This document shows positions 31,528-44,156 of a stretch of DNA of 64,000 bases, piece after piece (position 1 is the stretch's first letter; the number at the start of each line of letters is the position of its first letter). The DNA is from Allolobophora icterica (taxonomy: Eukaryota > Annelida > Clitellata > Crassiclitellata > Lumbricidae). The notes beneath the pieces were generated by a model that worked only from the letters and a program-made list of their open reading frames with translations, was not told the DNA's origin and searched no databases. The stretch lies in assembly GCA_963556255.1 (NCBI GenBank), contig OY744610.1, forward strand, positions 8,675,751 to 8,739,750. The letters are read 5' to 3'. The translations under genes and the position numbers were made by a program.

Positions 31528-33635
31528 CTACATTAAGGTGGTATTTCTATGGTTTTGGATAAGCATGGGTTTTGGTATGCACTTCAAGGCACTTTCCTGT
31601 GTGAAAAGTTTGTTGTAACTACTGTTGTCAAGCCTTAACAACACCAGTAGTGTCCAGTTTCTCACATAACTGCCGACTCAATTTAATTTTGCGTGACAGA
31701 TCCTTACAAGAAGGTTTCATGTTTCATCTGTCAGTGATTGTTATGTTTCAAGTAAAGTATGAAATTAGTCACATAGAAAAACCTTTATGACGAAGTACTG
31801 AACCTATCCAGTCTTTGCATAATAGCACACTTTTATGGTATCGTTGAGTTTGATTTTCACTGAAGATGAAACAGTTGACAATACCGAAAGTTGTAGTAAA
31901 GAATCCACTGTATTGTTCTTGATTTCTTGATGAGATGTAGACCTTGTTTTACAACCGCATTTCGAAGCTCTAACAGAATATTCCTTGTCGTCTTCATATA
32001 CTTGCTAAAAATAACAGTAAAAGCTTAACATTTATATGTCTCAAAATATAGTACCATGACTGTTCTCCACTCGTAGCTCAGTGACTAGTTAGTAGCAATG
32101 GCATAGCACAATTCCAGGAATTCTTTAGGGTCATTCCATGCGAAATCAACAAAAAATTGCAGTTTTTCCCATTCTCTGATTCAGAATATTCCTGATCATT
32201 TGGTATGAAGAACTGCAAAGTTTTGCATGTCTGCAGCGAAAACTGACCGACACATGGGCTTTAGAAGTTGGTAGTGGTAGGAAGAAAATTGTACGCAAAT
32301 TTACAGTGGCAAAATTTTTGTCATTTTCAGACTTCCATAACTTTTGATGTAAAGAGATACACACATTTGGGTTTCAGTTTTGAGTTCTGAGCATTGCATA
32401 GATTTACATGGTCAAGTAAGATTTGCTGTCTTTTATAATGAGCAATTCAGAGTTGTCGAACCCATTTTTGTCATGTTTGCTGACACACTGCACCTGCAGT
32501 ATATGTCAGAAAGGAATACATTTTGTGTGGTTTTATTCAGCTATTGTTGGAGTTGTAAACGTTTAATTTATTTGTGTCTTGGTTGACAGGAACTGTTGTA
32601 GCACTTAAAGAAATCTTTCAGTCAGAAAACAATAGAATCGGATATAATTTTCCTGCTCGTAATTTTATAGTCACAAACGATTGGAAAAATATATTAAACA
32701 GATCTGGGATCAAATGTTGCCTATAAGAGGTTGATTTTCATTATAACAAATGACTTAAATCTACCATCGCATCGAGTAAATGAAGAACCCATCCAGTTGG
32801 CTATAGATCTTAAATTGGAAGTTGCATGCTGAGACAACATGCACATTTTATAATTCACCAGATGATGCAACACCCCTGATTTAAACAATAACTAATGGTA
32901 GCAAGCGATGGGCATCATTTCGAGGCTGCACGAATTATGCAACAGTTCTAATATGTAGTGGAAAAACACTGTAGCGTCACTTAAAACACTGTAGCTCCAC
33001 TTAGAACATTGCAGCTCATTTTCTCAGTTAAATGTGGATTAGGTCTATCATCCTTGTTCTCTCAGTTTAAAAAAACTATTACTAGTGGATTACTTGCATG
33101 CTTAATTTAACTGACAAGTTTAAGCAATGCTGCAGCCATAATATCAAATAATCTGCTTTGTGTATAAACTAATAATTTATTAGTATACTAAAATATATAC
33201 ATGTAGTATATGCAACAAAATGAAATCAAAAATTTTGTAATTAAAAAACAAACATTTTGCTAGTTGAAATTACGCTAACATACAACCTCATATCATTAAA
33301 TAAGAAGTTACAAAGTCATTTATATTAAACCTATATTATTTAATTAATTCATTTCCTGTCAAGTCTCTGTAGGAAATAAATCGAGTGCATAATTACTGCG
33401 ACGTTCATCAAGTCATTAAATAATTCACAATCATCTGCATCTATCGACCTGGATGATATTCATAGAATAAGTACCAAAAATCAACCATTATATACTTAGA
33501 AGCAATGGTAAAGCGTAAAATGATTTAATTTCCCCGACTTTAAATTATTTATTTAGACATATTGACCAACGAGTCATATAGAACGATGCATGACAAAGAA
33601 CTGCATCTAACTACATCTATTGATATTCGTCGGAA
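31528..33635. other. Long AT-rich non-coding stretch upstream of the zinc-finger exon
   Basis: No supported coding sequence in 2.1 kb. Upstream exons of the zinc-finger gene could lie here but no splice-consistent coding segment was recognised. Open frames at 32146-32364 and 32380-32586 have no motif. Confidence 0.4.
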
Positions 33636-33708
33636 GCGCACGGGTAAAATGCTGATTTGCTGATTGGCGTCAACTGGGTAAAATGCTGATTGGAATAAAG
33701 CTCATTGG

Positions 33709-33924
33709 TCATGATGATTGGTGGAATGTTGGGTAAAATGCTGACTGGAAAAAATTGTGATTGGTGAAGAATTTGGACAACCCTTTAAAAATATACTGTT
33801 TTGGTGAAGCTCTTGTTCCGTGACTTTTGACCATCATAGATCTGCAAATACTTTCTGTCGCATAGACCACTGCCCCATTTTCGTTCTTTTGCGGATCCAC
33901 AAAAATGCCAACGATATCCATCAA
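33709..33924 (-). pseudogene. Unknown coding-like segment, duplicated inside the TIR element
   Basis: The minus strand reads MDIVGIFVDPQKNENGAVVY and then RSMMVKSHGTRASPKQYIFK. The second copy (about 34425-35410, interrupted by a hAT) reads MDIIGIFVDPQKKENLAVID and RSMMVPSHGIRASPKQHIFK with a stop where copy one has Glu. Substitutions between copies often keep the amino acid type. The family was not recognised. Confidence 0.45.
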
Positions 33925-34491
33925 CTTTCCAATAATTCTTCTTCATAAATAAAAATGAAGAATTGATCCTCCCATCGGTCGATCAACAACTGTATATACT
34001 GATTGACTATTAAAACACTCTTAGATATCACTCGACTGCAATATTTCAATCCAATGTATGTGAACTATGGGTAAAATGCTGTTCGAAAAGTGCTGATTGT
34101 AACAAAAGAAAGTAACAATCAGTCTAAATTATTATTATTATTAATCAAATATACTGGCTGTTGTGTAAAATCCTGTAAATAGAATGCGGACTGTTTTCTA
34201 CTAAATATATAAAAGTTAGTTTAAGGTATTTAGTAACATCTAATTACCAGCCAACTTTTATAAGCACATATCACAAATGTACTTTTTCTTTCTGTTAGAA
34301 ACACTAACACAGACATGAATCACACTCAATTCAATGTTAATTTTTTTAAAGTTTTGTCTTTGCATTTCCATGCAGAAAATAGCTACGACATTTTCGTCAC
34401 CATTGTAGTTGACGACAGAATTTGGATGATCCTTTAAAAATATGCTGTTTTGGTGAAGCTCTTATTCCATGACTTGGGACCATCATAGATC

Positions 34492-35319
34492 CAGACTTGT
34501 TGTCCTCGAGACCAAGGTCTTGGTCTCGAGTGCACTCCAGTTCATTTAAAAAAGTCTTGGTCTTGAGACCAAAAGTCTTGCTCTTGGTCTTGGTCTTGAG
34601 GGTAAAAGTATTGGTCAATGTCTTGGGGTTCAAAGTCTTGGACTTGGTCTCGCAAGACCAAGACCAAGACCGGCTCTCAATATGAACAGTCATTACACAA
34701 CCCAAGAATTTCAAAATTTATCAAGCCTGTTTGCATCATAGCCTACGATAAATACCTACGGACGGATGCAAGTTTTGTTGGCCAGGAAAACCCATCGGCA
34801 GCAGCAACTAAGTTATCTGTGTCTGGAAGTCCTGCCAAGACCTTTACTGAAGCCAGACGGTGTGATAAACCATGGAAGGATGTCAAAAAGGCTCACGGTT
34901 TGTACATTTAAATCCAGTGCTTGAAAAGTTACTGAGTGTGCCAGCGACTTCAGCACCTGTAGAACATACTTTTTCACATGGCAGAATTTTTATGAGGCCC
35001 CACAGGTCACGTCTTGGCCAGAAAAATCTGAGTGAATTGATTTTTATAAAATACATTTAAGGCATTTGGAATAACATTTGCATGAGGGACTTTTGTAAAT
35101 ACGAAGTCGGAATTCTCTGCAGCCTGCATTTAAAGTTAATTTCCCTGAATAAAAAGACTCACGTTTTCATTAAAATAACGATCAGTCCGACTTGAAAATT
35201 TTTGTGTGAGGAAAATAAGATGTCTTGGGCTGAATGTGATTTCTTGGGTCTTGGTCGCGATCTTGGTTTTGAGGTTCAAAGTCTTGGTCTTGAGGTTTAA
35301 GGTCTTGACAACAAGACTG
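34492..35319 (+). mobile_element. hAT element with CCAAGA arrays, copy 2
   Basis: Starts CAGACTTGTTGTCCTCGAG and ends GACAACAAGACTG. CATAGATC flanks it at 34484-34491 and 35320-35327, an exact 8-bp duplication. Both ends carry CTTGGT/CCAAGA arrays. It encodes the tail of a hAT transposase (34740-35060) and is shorter than copy 1. Confidence 0.93.
34740..35060 (+). pseudogene. hAT transposase C-terminal (hATC) fragment
   Basis: Reads YDKYLRTDASFVGQENPSA, then EARRCDKPWKDVKKAHG and, after a frameshift near 34910, PVLEKLLSVPATSAPVEHTF, FMRPHRSRLGQKNLSELIF. SVPATSAPVE is the hAT dimerisation signature. The catalytic part is deleted. Confidence 0.88.
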
Positions 35320-35861
35320 CATAGATCTGGAAATACTTTATGTCGCATCGATCACTGCCAGGTTTTCTTTCTTTTGCGGATCCACAAAAATACCAATGAT
35401 ATCCATCAACTTTCCAAAAATTCTTCTTCACGAATAAAAATGAAGAATTGATCCTTCAATTGGTCGATCAACAACTGCATTTACTGGTTGAAAATTAAAA
35501 CACTCTTAGATATCACTCATGACTGCAATTATTTCAATCCAATGTAAGTGAATTCTCCAAAATTCAAAATTTATAATAAGCTCCACAATTATTTGGGGTA
35601 TTTATAGTGTTTTAAAAGTTTTGTATTTGTTGATTACAATACCCTTCTTTGATCACTACTCACCTGGATTTCAATTAGCATTTGTTAATAAAAACAATAT
35701 TAAAAACAACAAAGTGTATTGTCATCTTTGATAACCTATTGCTTGGATTTCAATCAGCATTTTACCCTTTGATTTGCTGATTTGGCATTTTCCAATCAGC
35801 ATTTTAACCCTTGAAAATCAGCAGTCAGCAAATCAGCATTTTACCCATGCCCTCGTCGGAA

Positions 35862-36289
35862 TGACTTTCCAGCCATTGTCTAAAGCATTATCTCACCAAA
35901 TAATATTGGCAACTATCTCAGTAAGTAAGTAAGTAAGTATTTTCTTTATTTAACTTTTTGCAAGAGATTAGCACTCCAGTGTACATGCATCAAATAATAC
36001 AATACAGAATAAAACAGTTAAAAAACACAGTATCACAATCAATATGAATATAGCATTCTCCCAATGAAATTTTTCCTCATGTTATTGTCCAGTGGAGTAA
36101 GCACTCTATCATGAGACCGAGGTCTGAGAACATAATATGTAGGTTTCTTGGGTGGGAGCAATTTGTAGAGTACATGACCAGGGTTGTTTAAGACCCCCGT
36201 GAAAAGGCCGACATCATCTTCCTACAGAGTTGGTCAAAAGTTGGCCCACCCTCCGGCAGGTACCCCTGCCTAGTCATCTTGTTTACAAT
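35862..36289. other. No gene seen
   Basis: Contains a short (AAGT)n tract near 35917. Nothing else recognised. Confidence 0.4.
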
Positions 36290-36621
36290 CAATCAATCAA
36301 TTTTTTTTATTGATCCACAAAGCAAACCTGACAATATACAAGAAAATATAATTTAAATAGCCACTATGATGATGAAAAGGTTTGAAACATTAAGATATTA
36401 ATGGGTTTAAAAGGCTATATCATGCTGTGAGTGGTCAATGGGAAGCCCTAAAAGGACCAGGGTCCCACTAGGAAGGGCCCCCATTTACTTAACAAAACTC
36501 GACGACGGCCATGTACACATGAGCCTTTGAGTAGACCTATTTAGAAATAACGATTTGGCAAAAGGTGGGCAACTAATTAACGGAATAGCAAGTGGCCAAA
36601 AAAAGTAAAATAAATCAGATG
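36290..36621 (-). mobile_element. 5'-truncated copy of the 22560-26216 LINE
   Basis: Reverse complement of 25839-26216, including the ATCAATCAATCAAT tail and the AAAGGACCAGGGTCCC region, with scattered differences. It retains only the 3' UTR, the usual outcome of incomplete reverse transcription. Confidence 0.9.
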
Positions 36622-36882
36622 GCTTTGAGTTTATTTTTATCATGCTGGGATGCAAATCCCCACCATGCGGGTTTTGCATACAGCATGCATGCAACTGTCG
36701 TCGCCCTTGTAACATCAAAGACGTTGGGACCTTTAAGACCGTGGGCTTTCAGGGGTTCGGCCCGAATCCCCGAAACGAATTTCGGCCGGATCCCCGAAAT
36801 CGAATCGACACTAACAAGCCTAATTAGTATGTACATACGTGGCCTCCGAGATGCATTAAGGCCACGCTAAGTCTACGTCATG

Positions 36883-39103
36883 CAGTGGCGTAACAACCAT
36901 ATAACGAGGGTGGACAAAGTCCAGGGGCCCCCGAGGTCGAAAGGGCCCCCAAGCTTTCCTACTGCGCACCCTGTGTGACATTTTGCTTTAGTGCCCTATT
37001 ATTTCATTTTCCTCCGAGCGCAGACATTTTTTAATTGGTTCATTGACATATTTGGTTCTGATGACATATATAGCCTACGCGTACGCCCTACGGTGTTCAA
37101 AAGTACCACATCAAGGCCCACCTAGGTCTGAGCTTCTCTGCAGCCTGAGGAATAGCCTGTATATATGATACATATGTACGTGTTGTCTATCTAGGTCGCC
37201 GGTGTCGGGGTACTTGACCCTAATCCACGCACAGTACAATGAAAACCCATGAGTTATATTCTCCCTTTTAGGCGCACATTACTGCATACACTTTACGGTA
37301 TACGCATATCTCTCAGCTCCAGTGCTAAGGAATTTCTGTAATATTATCTGCCTAATTGTTATCTGTTTCTCGCTCTCTCACTAGCTCGCTCTCTGTCTAT
37401 GTCTATCTCGTTTTCTCTCTCACTCGTTCTGTCTCTGTCGCAATCTGTCTCTTTGTCAATGTCTCTCTAAAAGCCTTGTACCCTATACACACTACACTGT
37501 CTACAGTCGTTGTAGACTACAACGACTGTAGTCTTCGTGCTCCTCAGCCTCACGTGAAAGTACAATACGTCTTTCTTGTTCAGAATACAGTCATTCGCTT
37601 ACTTAAAAACGACTTCTAATTAAATTTTTAATCGACGGCTAAAGCTATCTTGAACCAGAGAAACTAAGACTCAACTGAAGGTATGGAACTTCTAATTTAG
37701 AATAGCAGTTCTGAACTTCTTGCTGCTTTGCTTTTGTAATTAGTATATAATATAAGTAATTATAATCTGCTTCACTTCGTGAAACATTACAAATGCCTTA
37801 AACCTTAAACGTTAGGCCTACGCTGTGAATCTGAATTTGCCTCGAGAGCAAAGATTCCACGGAGAGAAGTGATGCCACTGGTTTGAAGCCAAACATGGAG
37901 AAATTTAAGTTCATATATTTATTATCATTTGGGAACAATTGTTACTGACAATTGACAGTGCATCTCGTGCACTTCAATCAGTCTATATATATACTGTAGA
38001 CCTATCTACAGCAGCGCTACCAGACTTCTCTCTGTGGCATTTGACTTAACATGCGTGATTCATATGAATCTATCATTACTACAGCTACAGCAATTAGTCA
38101 GCTTTTGTAAGATTACGCCGAAGTTAGAAAGAGTCGCACAAATAAATTCTCTGGTGAACTGAACAGTGACGATCGAACCAGAAATAACTTTCAAGAGTGA
38201 TGTATTTTTCGCTATTGTAGACAGCAATGCTTCAGCTTAAGAGTCGTTTTGAAGGGCAGTGTTTAGTTTCTGCAGCGTTTAGTTTTCTTTAGGCTATCCC
38301 AAATCTCTTCTGCACTTATCCGATGTTCATTTGGAATTAGCAGCAACAAAACTGCAACAAACATATTAATCGGACATCGGCCCCGATTTTTTGTCAGAGG
38401 CGCGGTCCTTCAGACGTGAGTTCAGCAAGGAACTCGAAACAACAAAAACTGTGTTGGACATACTGAAACTCATATTGGGCTTGGCTACTGCCTGTGTGCT
38501 TTTGACACTCTCCCAGACTATTGGGACTCCCAGTCACCGTTGCCAGTACTCCTTCTCCAAGTTGAAACTTATAAAGACGTATCTTAGATCCACTACCTCA
38601 CAGGACAGGCTTGATGGTCTTGCTCTTCTTGCGATCGAAAATCGAATGTGCAAAGCAATTGAATATTGATAACTTGATAGACAAATTTGCTCATAGTAAA
38701 GCTAGAATAGCCAAATTCGTGAAGTAATTCTCTGAAGAACTACAGAGATGGAGCGCTCAGCACTGGCCGTGACTGGCCACGGTGACTGGGTGAGTGACAA
38801 ACAGCACAAAGACATGTAGCCAATTCCGTGATATATAGATGACATGATATGAGATCTGCATACATTATATTAGGCCTAGGCCTACTGCAAGTGTACGTAG
38901 GCAATACATTTTTTGTATTTTTTTTGTCTTGAACTATCAATGTGATTTGAAATATGGGTCATTAATGAGAACATTTAATACTCTTTTTTAATCTAACTGC
39001 AGTTTAAAATATAGCTATATCATTATTTTTACGTTTTAATGGGTAAGGGCCCTTAAAAAACCAAGAATGTCCAAGGGCCCCCGGCTAGGTTGTTACGCCA
39101 CTG
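36883..39103 (+). mobile_element. hAT element (CAGTGGCGTAACAACC type)
   Basis: Ends are CAGTGGCGTAACAACC and GGTTGTTACGCCACTG. ACGTCATG flanks it at 36875-36882 and 39104-39111, an exact 8-bp duplication. The flanks on each side share a second repeat (GGGGTTCGGCCCGAATCC near 36750; CGGGGATTCGGGTCGACC near 39210), so it was inserted in another repeat. It retains a transposase tail. Confidence 0.93.
38385..38672 (+). pseudogene. hAT transposase C-terminal (hATC) fragment
   Basis: Reads FRREFSKELETTKTVLDIL and then YSFSKLKLIKTYLRSTTSQD, LDGLALLAIEN. This matches the ERSFSKLKLIKTYLRSTM-type dimerisation tail of ZMYM/TTF-type hAT transposases. The catalytic domain upstream is not readable. Confidence 0.85.
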
Positions 39104-39238
39104 ACGTCATGTATCACAGTTCAAATAGTTTTCGGGATTTCGCCCGCTTTCTATAAAACTGTTTACGGGAAATCGGGCAGTTGTGTATTTTCAGCGTTTT
39201 CAGGTTTCGGGGATTCGGGTCGACCCCGCTTTCAGCAC

Positions 39239-39490
39239 CCTTAGTGCATAGAGGGACTGCCTTGCCCTGCAACAGATGCGGTCAATGTGTTTTACAAAAG
39301 CAAGTGTTTCAGTAATTGTAACACCCAGCACCCTCATTTCTTCCACTCTAGAGATACCTGGTATGACATGTATCTTCCCGTGAACACCCCCACCCCTTCC
39401 GGATCTTACTAACATCTCCTGTGTCTTACTCTGATTTAATTTTAAGTTACATGTCTCAGCCCAATTACCCACATGGTTTAGTTCTTGCAT
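39239..39490 (-). pseudogene. LINE reverse transcriptase fragment
   Basis: Reads NHVGNWAETCNLKLNQSKTQ, EMLVRSGRGG and VEEMRVLGVTITETLAF, the stretch just after the catalytic YADD box in many LINEs. Belongs to a different family from the other LINEs in the window. Confidence 0.8.
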
Positions 39491-39869
39491 AACTAAGTGA
39501 CCTACCAGTCGTTAATTAAATGTGTACGCTCATTAAATTATATGCACAGGATTATAGAATCTAACCAGGTTTGGCACTAAAGTCGAATTTCCCGATAATC
39601 TGGTTTATATTGTCATCGTCACAAAATGGCGAGCGATTGAACATCACAAAATGGCGAGCGATTGGAGTGTTTCATTACTTTAACGAATATATGCTGGAGT
39701 CTATGAAAGTATATCCTGTCATCTAGCGAATGCATTTGAAGGTGCTACAACAACTAAGATTTTACACGTATGTTATTATAAACAGTCATGTCTAAAATTG
39801 CTATTTTTGACATTTAAGTAATTCTAGAAAGACAGAGGTGAACAGACTAATGGACAGCGCCTCATTATA
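39491..39869. other. No gene seen; short direct duplication
   Basis: CACAAAATGGCGAGCGATTG occurs twice near 39620 and 39648. Otherwise unassigned. Confidence 0.4.
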
Positions 39870-40102
39870 CAGACTTGTTGTCCTCGAGACCAAAGTCTTG
39901 GTCTCGAGTGCACTCGAGTTCGTTTTTAAAAGTCTTGGTCTAAGTCTTGGTCTTGAGGTACAAAGTCTTAGTCTTGGTCTTGGTCTTGGGGTTCAAAGTC
40001 TTGGTCTTGGTCTCACAGGACCAAGACCAAGACCGGCTGTCAATATGAACAGTCATTTAACAAAACTCAAGAATTTAAAAATGAATCAAGCCTGTATGCA
40101 TG

Positions 40103-40169
<67 letters not shown>

Positions 40170-40198
40170 GCATCATCATCATCATCATCATCATCATC

Positions 40199-40238
<40 letters not shown>
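40103..40238. repeat. (ATC)n microsatellite, probable LINE 3' tail
   Basis: About 45 ATC units with a few variants. On the minus strand it is a (TGA)n tract directly after the LINE coding end; RTE-type LINEs commonly end in such short tandem tails. Confidence 0.9.
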
Positions 40239-42650
40239 GTTCCTGACGCCAGCCATTTGGCGGCGATAGGTACGAATAAATGATCTCCATTGTCCTCGGT
40301 CATTTGTCAAGTCTAATGCCCCCCCCCTCAATGTTAGTCCAAGTGATGTTATGTCCTCAGTTATATTATCTATCCAGCGTAGTCTTGGTCTGCCTTTGTG
40401 TCTTTTCCCTTCGAATCTAGCATGTAGTGCACTGTGTGGGATTCTGTCAACTGGCATTCTCTCTACATGTCCAAACCATCGGAGTCTTCGTTGAACGACT
40501 TTGTCTAGCAGAGTTGTTTTGATGCCTAATGATTGTCTTATGTTATCGTTTCTTATTTTCTGCAGTCTTGAAATCCCTGCAATCTTCCTCAGCCAGCTCA
40601 TTTCTGCTGCAAGAATTCTTCTTTCATCTTGTTTTCGCATTGTCCAACATTCCGATCCATATAGGAAAATGGGTTGCATCATTGTCTCGTATGTTTTTGT
40701 CTTGGTTTTCTTTGTTAATTCTTTGCTCCTCCATATCCTGTTCACAGTGCTGAGGAGTATTTGAAATACAAAGTCTTTGAAATAGTATTTGAAATACATT
40801 TAAGTATTTATGTAGGCCCTATTTGTATTTCAAATACATTTAAAGTGATGTATTTTGTATTTGTATTTGAAATACTTTTCAGAGTATTTTGTATTTGAAA
40901 TATCAAATACTTCGTTAGAAATACTATTTATTACCTACTTACTCTCATAATTTCAAGCAAAATAAATTATCTCGGTAATAATAACTCAGTGGTCTTCTAA
41001 CTTAAGATCTTTGGTGAACTTTGTATAGTTACCAGTGTTGATCACTATATCTTGGCTGCTGTAACCCATCCATTCTGATACAACTTTTGAGAACTGTGGC
41101 TGTTACAGTAGAACAAGGACTTTTTCCTTTGAAAACTTGGCGAACCTGACATTGTGTTTCTGCAGCACGATGACTATAATTAATGGAGCATGTATCCTTC
41201 TATAGAATAAAATGTATTTTGTATTTCAAATGCAAAATACAACAATGTATTTGTATTTTGTATTTGAAATACTATTTTATATTTGTATTTCAAATACTTT
41301 TGAAAAATGTATTTGTACTTAGTATTTGAAATACATTTACAGAGTATTTTACCCAGCACTGCCTGTTCATTATTCCAAATGCTTGTGAAGCGCGTCCAAT
41401 TCTTCTTTGTATATCTTTTTCGTTGCTGCCATCAGCGTTTATTAGCCCTCCTAGATAGACGAATTGTTCTACTTGTTCAATAGCCTCTCCTTGGATTGTG
41501 ATAGTTATTGGTGTCTCTTTGGTCTTTTCAATCGCCATTGTTTTAGTTTTCTCTGCGTTGATCATTAGGCCGAATCTTCTACTGGTTTCGTCAATCTGTG
41601 TCGTTATATCTTGTAGTTCTGGCTCGCTTCTAGTGAGGAGGCCAATGTCGTCAGCAAATCGGAGATTATTCACCAGCTCTCCATTTAGCTTTATTCCCGC
41701 CTCGGTATTGTAAGGCTGAGTGACATTACTGCTTCTAACACTAGGTTAAATAAGTATGGGAATAAGATGCATCCTTGTCGTACTCCAGTTTTCGTGTGGA
41801 AGTATTCTGTTATCTTTTTATCTACTTTTATGGCACTTGATGATTTTCGATATATCTCTTGTACAAGTTTGATCATTTGCTCCGGTATTCCTGCGTTTTG
41901 CATCGCTCTCCACATTCCATCATGCCATATACTGTCGAATGCTTGTTTGAAGTCTATGAAGTTGATGAAGACTTTCTGGTTGTGCTCTATGCTTTTTTTT
42001 CAAGTATCTGTCTCATTGTGAATAGTTGATCAATTGTGCTTCTTCCTGGTCTGAACCCGGCTTGTTCTTCTCCAAGTGCTCTTTCAACATACTGTCTCAT
42101 TCTGTTTTGTATCATTTTGGTGAAGACTTTTCCTGGAATGCTCTGTAAACTAATGCCTCTGTAATTTTTGCAGTCTTGTGGATCTCCTTTTCTTTTGTAT
42201 ATAGGGACAATTGTCGATTTTGCCCAGTCTTCTGGTATTTCTCCATCTTGCTGAATCTTTGTAAGGAGGGTATGCATAGCATTAACAACTGTTTCTCCTC
42301 CTCCTTGAGGTAGTTCTGTAGTGATTCCATCCCTGCCTGGTGCTTTATCCTTTTTCATTTTGCTGATAGCATCTCTTACCTCTTCCTGTAGAAATGTTGG
42401 CATCTTTTCTTCTGTGTTATTTATGGACAACTCTGTGAGAACCGTAGGATTGTTATGTGTGTCGACGTTTAGTAGTTGCTCGAAGTGTTCCTTCCATCGT
42501 TTCTGTACTTTACTTTAGTACTTTACCATTTGCGTCTTTGACTGATGCCACTTTGAGCTCAAATTGTCCACTCAGTAGTTTTATCTTGTTATATACTTCT
42601 TGCATTCTATTTATCTTGAAAGCTTCCTCAGCTTCTTTACATTGTTGTAA
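40236..42650 (-). pseudogene. RTE-like LINE, 5'-truncated, split by a hAT MITE
   Basis: Reading minus strand from 42650: EAFKINRMQEVYNKIKLL, then the RT stretch DAISKMKKDKAPGRDGITTE, STIVPIYKRKGDPQDCKNYR, EEQAGFRPGRSTIDQLFTMR, TGVRQGCILFPYLFNLVLEA, LRFADDIGLL, and after the insertion FLYGSECWTMRKQDERRI, RLRWFGHVERMPVDRIPHS. The N-terminal endonuclease is missing. Frames break near 41985, 41690 and at the MITE. Typical of RTE/craniofacial-development-protein-2-like LINE ORFs. Confidence 0.88.
40745..41361. mobile_element. Non-autonomous hAT built of GTATTTGAAATAC repeats
   Basis: Starts CAGTGCTGAGGAGTATTTG and ends TATTTTACCCAGCACTG. CCTGTTCA flanks it at 40737-40744 and 41362-41369, an exact 8-bp duplication inside the LINE. 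The palindrome-like word GTATTTGAAATAC recurs many times in both halves. No ORF. Confidence 0.92.
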
Positions 42651-42880
42651 ATGACAAATAAATGACAAATACCTACGGCCGGATGCAAGTTTGTTGGCCA
42701 GGAAAACCCATCGGCAGCAGCAACTAAGTTATGCTGTGTCTGGAAGCCCTGCTGAGACTTTCTGAAGCCAGACGATCTTATAAACCATGGGAGGATTTCA
42801 AAAAGGCTCACGATTTGTACATTTACATCCAGTGCTTGAAAAAGCTACTGTGTGGACCAGGGACTTCAGAACCTGTAGAA

Positions 42881-43744
42881 CAGGGGTGGGCAAACTTTTG
42901 GCAGATGGGGCCACATTAAGTGCCAAAAAAATTCGGAGGGCCGGATAACAAATTTGTGTTTTAATAACGACAAACATGAAAAGAAGTTTAGGCCTACTTA
43001 TTTATAGTATATTAAATACACTTTGGTTGCAACTAATGAGATGTATGCGACTGTAACGTGCATGCATTTAATTAACGTTGCCCATAATCCGGAGTGATGT
43101 GCTGGTTGGAATTCACAGTTTGAGTTCAAGTTTAGATCACTTAACTGAGACCTGTAGGCCCTACTTGGATTTGTTTATCTTCATAGTTAAAATTAAATCT
43201 CTGTTGACAGATGTAAGTGGATGCGAATAACACAAACACTTTTAAAGCAAAAGTTTGTAGATTTGAGAATTTTTTCCTTCCTAAGTGAAGAAAAGAATAT
43301 TATGAGGTCTGATCCTTTCAGCTCTTCTTTGAGAACAAATCACAGTATAAATAATTATTTATACTGTGGAACAATGTCACGTTGTGGGTCTGTTAACTCC
43401 AGCTGAAGTTCCATATATGAGCTAACTGTTAATGTCAAATATGATACGGTATAATAAACAGCAAATTCAGTGTCAACTGATTAAAAAACCACAAATTATC
43501 CGAAGAACTCTTTTGTCAAACTTGATAGCTGAATGCTATTTTAAGTTCCCGTAGTTTTGTTCTTTCATCTGCTTTGAACGCAACATTAGCTTTACTTGAA
43601 CGGATTTCACTTCTAGGTTAGTTTATATTCAGATCGTTCATCCCACTACTAGTTTTAGTTAGATTTCAATCTTTCAACAAAACGCACAGGTGTTGAAATT
43701 ATAAACTTCAAACCATTTCACACCTGTTACCGTCTTCCAATTAG
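42881..43744 (+). mobile_element. Left end of another hAT (CAGGGGTGGGCAAAC type), extent unknown
   Basis: Starts CAGGGGTGGGCAAACTTTTG, a very common hAT-type terminus, followed by GGGGCCACATTAAGTG and GAGGGCCGGA. It interrupts hAT copy 3. The matching right end with flank CTGTAGAA was not found, so the extent is a guess. No transposase seen. Confidence 0.55.
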
Positions 43745-44110
43745 CAATTAGATTAAATTATTGCTAACAGTAGAACATGGACGAAAGATTGAAATATAAA
43801 CTAAACTAGAGGCGGGATCAACGATTAAAATATAACTTAAACTAGAAGCGGGATCAACGATTAGAATATAACTAATAGTAAAACCTGGATGAAAGATTGA
43901 AATATAACTAAAACTAGAGGCGGGATGACCGATCAAAATATAAACTAAACTAGAGGCGGGATCAACGATTAAAACATAACTAACAGTAGAACCTGGATGA
44001 AAGATTTATATATCACAAAAACAAGAAGCGGGATGAACGATCAAAATATAATCTAAACTAGAGGCGGGATCAACGATTAAAACATAACAAACTAGAGGCG
44101 GGATCAAGGA
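43745..44110. repeat. Minisatellite of about 40-bp units
   Basis: Units such as AACTAGAGGCGGGATCAACG, ATTAAAATATAACT and AACCTGGATGAAAGATTG alternate through 365 bp. The words resemble the interior of the MITE at 28513-28929. Confidence 0.85.
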
Positions 44111-44156
44111 AAGTCATAGTAGACGAAATGTCGGTAGAAATAGAAGCGTTAACAAC

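Larger units (their letters stand above)
33636..35852. mobile_element. TIR element with 9-bp target duplication (possibly MULE)
   Basis: Starts GCGCACGGGTAAAATGCTGA and ends with the complement of GGGCATGGGTAAAATGCTGA. TCGTCGGAA flanks it at 33627-33635 and 35853-35861. A 9-bp duplication is typical of MULEs, but no transposase was recognised. The motif AATCAGCATTTTACCC is repeated near both ends. The interior holds a direct duplication of about 330 bp (33760-34075 and 34420-35555), the second copy split by a hAT element. Confidence 0.78.
39870..42880 (+). mobile_element. hAT element with CCAAGA arrays, copy 3, split by a LINE and cut on the right
   Basis: Starts CAGACTTGTTGTCCTCGAG after TCATTATA. 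The CTTGGT arrays run to about 40035. Sequence matching copy 2 continues to GCATGA near 40102, then the LINE is inserted, and the hAT resumes near 42660 with ACAAATACCTACGGCCGGAT and runs to CCTGTAGAA at 42880. There another hAT starts, so the right end is not visible. Confidence 0.82.

Noticed and set aside
40067..40303. Poly-Asp, poly-His and poly-Met frames
   Set aside because: Translation of the ATC microsatellite tail of the LINE.
43745..44110. Possible CRISPR array
   Set aside because: The units have no constant repeat plus unique spacer pattern and the genome is eukaryotic; it is a minisatellite.
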